Shown piece by piece: positions 4,611-6,297 of a DNA stretch of 6,297 nucleotides. The position numbers and the translations under genes are program-made. How positions within the stretch are numbered: the first letter of the stretch is position 1; each line of letters opens with the position of its first letter. The stretch is from the NCBI GenBank assembly GCA_903930745.1, contig CAIYZX010000451.1, positions 1 through 6,297 on the forward strand, in the 5' to 3' direction. Source of the stretch: an uncultured Chloroflexota bacterium (lineage in GTDB: Bacteria; Chloroflexota; Limnocylindria; Limnocylindrales; CSP1-4). The notes under the pieces were generated by a model, which saw nothing but the letters and a program-made list of their open reading frames with translations, was not told the origin of the DNA and did no database searches.

Positions 4611-5801
4611 CTACCCCCGGAGCGTGTCCCTGATGCGGTCCGCGAGGTACGGCAGCGGGTCCTCCACGCCCGGGCCGGCCTCCAGGGTGACGGCATCCCA
4701 CGCGCGCCCCGTCGCAAGCCCACGCGGGCCAAGGTCCTCGCCCATCCGCTCCAGCAGGAACTCCGCGTGGCGGTGGTGCAGCTCGCGATCGCCCGCGGGC
4801 CCCGCATAGACCTCCACGGCCAGGGACGGCGGGGTGACCGCCTGCTCGTGGAGCTCCGGCCACAGCCCCGCCAGGGAGCCGCCCGCAGCGGACGTCTCCA
4901 CCACCACCAGCACCTGCCGCGTGGCGGTCCGCAGCCGCAGGTCCGGGACGCCCGCGTGGCGACGTTCCGGGCCGCGGGCCACCTCCACGCCCTCCAGGCC
5001 CCCCAGCAGTCCAAGCAGCCGGTCCACCAGTGCCGCCCTCGTGGACCGCCGAGGCAGGTGGGCAAGGTCGTTGGGGTCGTTGGGGGCGTCGCGGCGCCAG
5101 ATCCGCATCGCGAGGCCGCGCTCATCGCGAGGGGGGTCGCCGGCGGGAATGGCGGAGAGACGGGTGACGGGCGACGCGGCCACCCAGAGGCAGGCGAGCG
5201 CGTCCAGCACGTCGTCATCCGCTGCGCCCGGCGGGTGGATCACCGGGATGGGCCTGCCGAAGGCGGCCTCCAGGAGCAGCCGGCGGCGCAGCCGGCCCTC
5301 GTCGGAGCGCTTGCTCGCGGGCTGCGGGATGCCGCCGTCCAGGTCCGCGAAGACCAGCTCCGGGTGCACCTCCATCACGAACGGGCGGGATCTGCCGGGG
5401 TCCTGCAGAGCGGGTGCCACATGGTCGTCCACGTCCCGGATGCGCTCGATGAGCGCGAACGACTGCTGCGTGAGCCCGTAGGCGGCGCGACGCGGGTCGT
5501 TGAAGCTGCGCAGCGCAAGCGCGGGTCGGGGCGGGGCCGGGAAGACCGACGCACCGCGGGCCAGGTCCAGCAGCGAGCGCGTGGCAACATCCGCGGCCCT
5601 GCCGCCCGGCCGTCGCTCGGGCTCCAGCCCGATGGGGATGTCGATCGCGATCCGGTCCGCGTCCATCGCCAGCACCGCCGCGAAATCCCGCACGACGCTC
5701 AGCACCACGGTCGCCGCGGTGCCGTGCTCGTCCACGTCTCCAACCGCGACGACCCAGCCGGCCCGACAGGCATCCACGCCGATGGCTCGCAACCTCCCCA
5801 T
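4611..5801 (-). CDS. DUF429-domain protein with C-terminal extension
   Basis: The 396-residue product has two parts. Residues 1 to about 238 are a complete DUF429 domain: IGVDACRAGWVVAV (7-20), DRIAIDIPIGL (49-59), ASVFPAPPRPAL (84-95), the Gln-rich segment GLTQQSFALI (109-118), FVMEVHPELVF (141-151), DDDVLDALACLWVA (195-208) and the closing RDERGLAMRIW (225-235). DUF429 has been placed in the RNase H-like superfamily; Asp10, Asp54, Glu144 and Asp200 or Asp197 are the acidic residues that could form its metal site. The biochemical function is not established. Residues about 250-396 are an extra domain not recognised here. It starts with a helix (LVDRLLGLLGGLEG), then PDLRLRTATRQVLVVVETSA (286-305) and LAVEVYAG (327-334). 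Standard family members stop near 240-260 residues, so this is a fusion. ATG 5801 is set by the domain start and a -10-like CATACT 7 nt upstream. It is convergent with the oxidoreductase and divergent from the secreted-protein gene. Confidence 0.82.
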   Translation of the reverse strand: MGRLRAIGVDACRAGWVVAVGDVDEHGTAATVVLSVVRDFAAVLAMDADRIAIDIPIGLEPERRPGGRAADVATRSLLDLARGASVFPAPPRPALALRSFNDPRRAAYGLTQQSFALIERIRDVDDHVAPALQDPGRSRPFVMEVHPELVFADLDGGIPQPASKRSDEGRLRRRLLLEAAFGRPIPVIHPPGAADDDVLDALACLWVAASPVTRLSAIPAGDPPRDERGLAMRIWRRDAPNDPNDLAHLPRRSTRAALVDRLLGLLGGLEGVEVARGPERRHAGVPDLRLRTATRQVLVVVETSAAGGSLAGLWPELHEQAVTPPSLAVEVYAGPAGDRELHHRHAEFLLERMGEDLGPRGLATGRAWDAVTLEAGPGVEDPLPYLADRIRDTLRG

Positions 5802-5808
5802 GTGCGGG

Positions 5809-5814
5809 AGTATG
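5809..5814 (-). promoter_or_regulatory. -10-like element of the DUF429 transcript (leaderless)
   Basis: CATACT on the minus strand lies 7 nt upstream of ATG 5801, followed by CCCGCAC. The padR start has CCCGGCAC in the same place. No ribosome binding site is present, so a leaderless message is likely. The hexamer is a weaker match than those of padR and the oxidoreductase. Confidence 0.35.
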
Positions 5815-5931
5815 GCACCCACGCGGGCGCGTATTCCCCTACCCTTCGCGAACCGTCGCAAGTACCCGGCGCGGTGTGATCGCTCCAGCCAGTCGCCGCC
5901 CATCGCCACCCATCGCAGCCGGGAGCCCGCC

Positions 5932-6297
5932 ATGTCCCCCCGTCGGATCGCCATCGCCGTTGCCACCGCCCTCGTGGTCGCCCTCGCAGGTCCGGTCTCG
6001 GCGGGCACGCCGGCCACCGGCGCATGGGCGGCCCTTGGCACGGCGGCTCCGCTCCAGGACAGCCTCTTCACCGCCGTCCTGGGCATGAAGCCCGGCCCGG
6101 ACGGGAACCTCTACGCCTATGGCTGGTTCACCAACGCCGGCGGAGATCCCACCGCGGACTACCTCGCCGTGTACGAGCCGGCCACCGCGACGTGGCATGG
6201 GCTTGGCTCCAACGGCGCAGGCGATGGCGTGTTCAACGCCCCTGTCCGCGACGTGGCGTGGTGGGGCTCCACGCTCTTCGTGGCAGGCGAGTTCACG
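5932..6297 (+). CDS. Secreted repeat (beta-propeller-like) protein, 3' truncated by window
   Basis: An open frame of 122 codons runs from ATG 5932 to the window edge with no stop; the rest of the gene lies beyond. Residues 1-24 are a clear Sec signal peptide: n-region MSPRR, hydrophobic IAIAVATALVVALAG (6-20), cleavage predicted after PVSA. The mature part begins GTPATGAWAALG and carries repeats with LYAYGWFTNAGG (60-71) and LFVAGEFT (115-122), spaced 55 residues apart, plus YLAVYEPATATWHGLGSNGAGDG (78-99; key W88, L91, G92). These resemble the W-x-x-LG / LYVGGxFT repeats of exported proteins thought to form beta-propeller-like domains. The function is unknown; an extracellular or surface role is inferred. 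GGGAG (5921-5925) sits 6 nt before ATG, so unlike its neighbours it has a leader. A possible -10 hexamer TACCCT is at 5840-5845. Confidence 0.8.
   Translation, partial: MSPRRIAIAVATALVVALAGPVSAGTPATGAWAALGTAAPLQDSLFTAVLGMKPGPDGNLYAYGWFTNAGGDPTADYLAVYEPATATWHGLGSNGAGDGVFNAPVRDVAWWGSTLFVAGEFT

Noticed and set aside
3535..4809. A 424-codon plus-strand frame overlapping the 3' half of the oxidoreductase and the DUF429 end.
   Set aside because: Shadow frame with Arg/Gly/Ala-rich composition. It overlaps two well-supported genes and has no domain signal.
4767..5879. A 370-codon plus-strand frame antisense to the DUF429 gene.
   Set aside because: Composition is His/Arg/Gln/Gly-rich with no motif, while the minus strand gives a full DUF429 domain.

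Overview
This is a high-GC window (roughly 70% G+C by eye) from a bacterium. Genes are compact, codon third positions are GC-rich, and several start codons have a -10-like hexamer only 7-8 nt upstream instead of a ribosome binding site. That pattern suggests leaderless transcripts. It fits a high-GC Gram-positive-type or Chloroflexota-like lineage (Actinomycetota or soil Chloroflexota), but nothing here fixes the taxon. No RNA genes, insertion sequences, CRISPR arrays or phage genes were seen.

Layout. Positions 19-1123 (minus strand) hold a three-gene sulfur-carrier cassette, transcribed in the order DsrE2-type protein, DsrE-type protein, TusA, with gaps of 33 and 37 bp. Upstream, a 241-bp gap holds an AT-rich perfect inverted repeat (1181-1199) that looks like a repressor operator, plus two GC-rich hairpins that probably end the next transcription unit. 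Positions 1365-2560 (minus) hold a two-gene unit: a PadR-type repressor, then a class I SAM-dependent methyltransferase whose likely ribosome binding site overlaps the PadR stop codon. A 102-bp divergent promoter region separates PadR from a plus-strand GMC-family flavin oxidoreductase (2663-4552). This is a long-chain alcohol oxidase-like enzyme with a ferredoxin-style four-cysteine cluster. Convergent to it on the minus strand (4611-5801) is a DUF429 protein with an unusual C-terminal extension of about 150 residues. The 58-bp convergent gap carries a perfect 17-bp tandem duplication. A second divergent region (5802-5931) leads into a plus-strand secreted repeat protein (5932 to the window end, truncated).

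How the genes may work together. The sulfur cassette is a plausible cytoplasmic persulfide relay: Cys of a DsrE-type protein passes sulfane sulfur to the CPGP cysteine of TusA. The inverted repeat would give it single-site control. PadR sits divergent to the oxidoreductase and cotranscribed with the methyltransferase, so it probably regulates its own unit and perhaps the oxidoreductase. The DUF429 and secreted-protein genes have no obvious link to the rest. The most interesting items for follow-up are the DUF429 fusion architecture, the Cys cluster in the oxidoreductase, the operator-like repeat over the sulfur cassette, and the run of leaderless-type starts.
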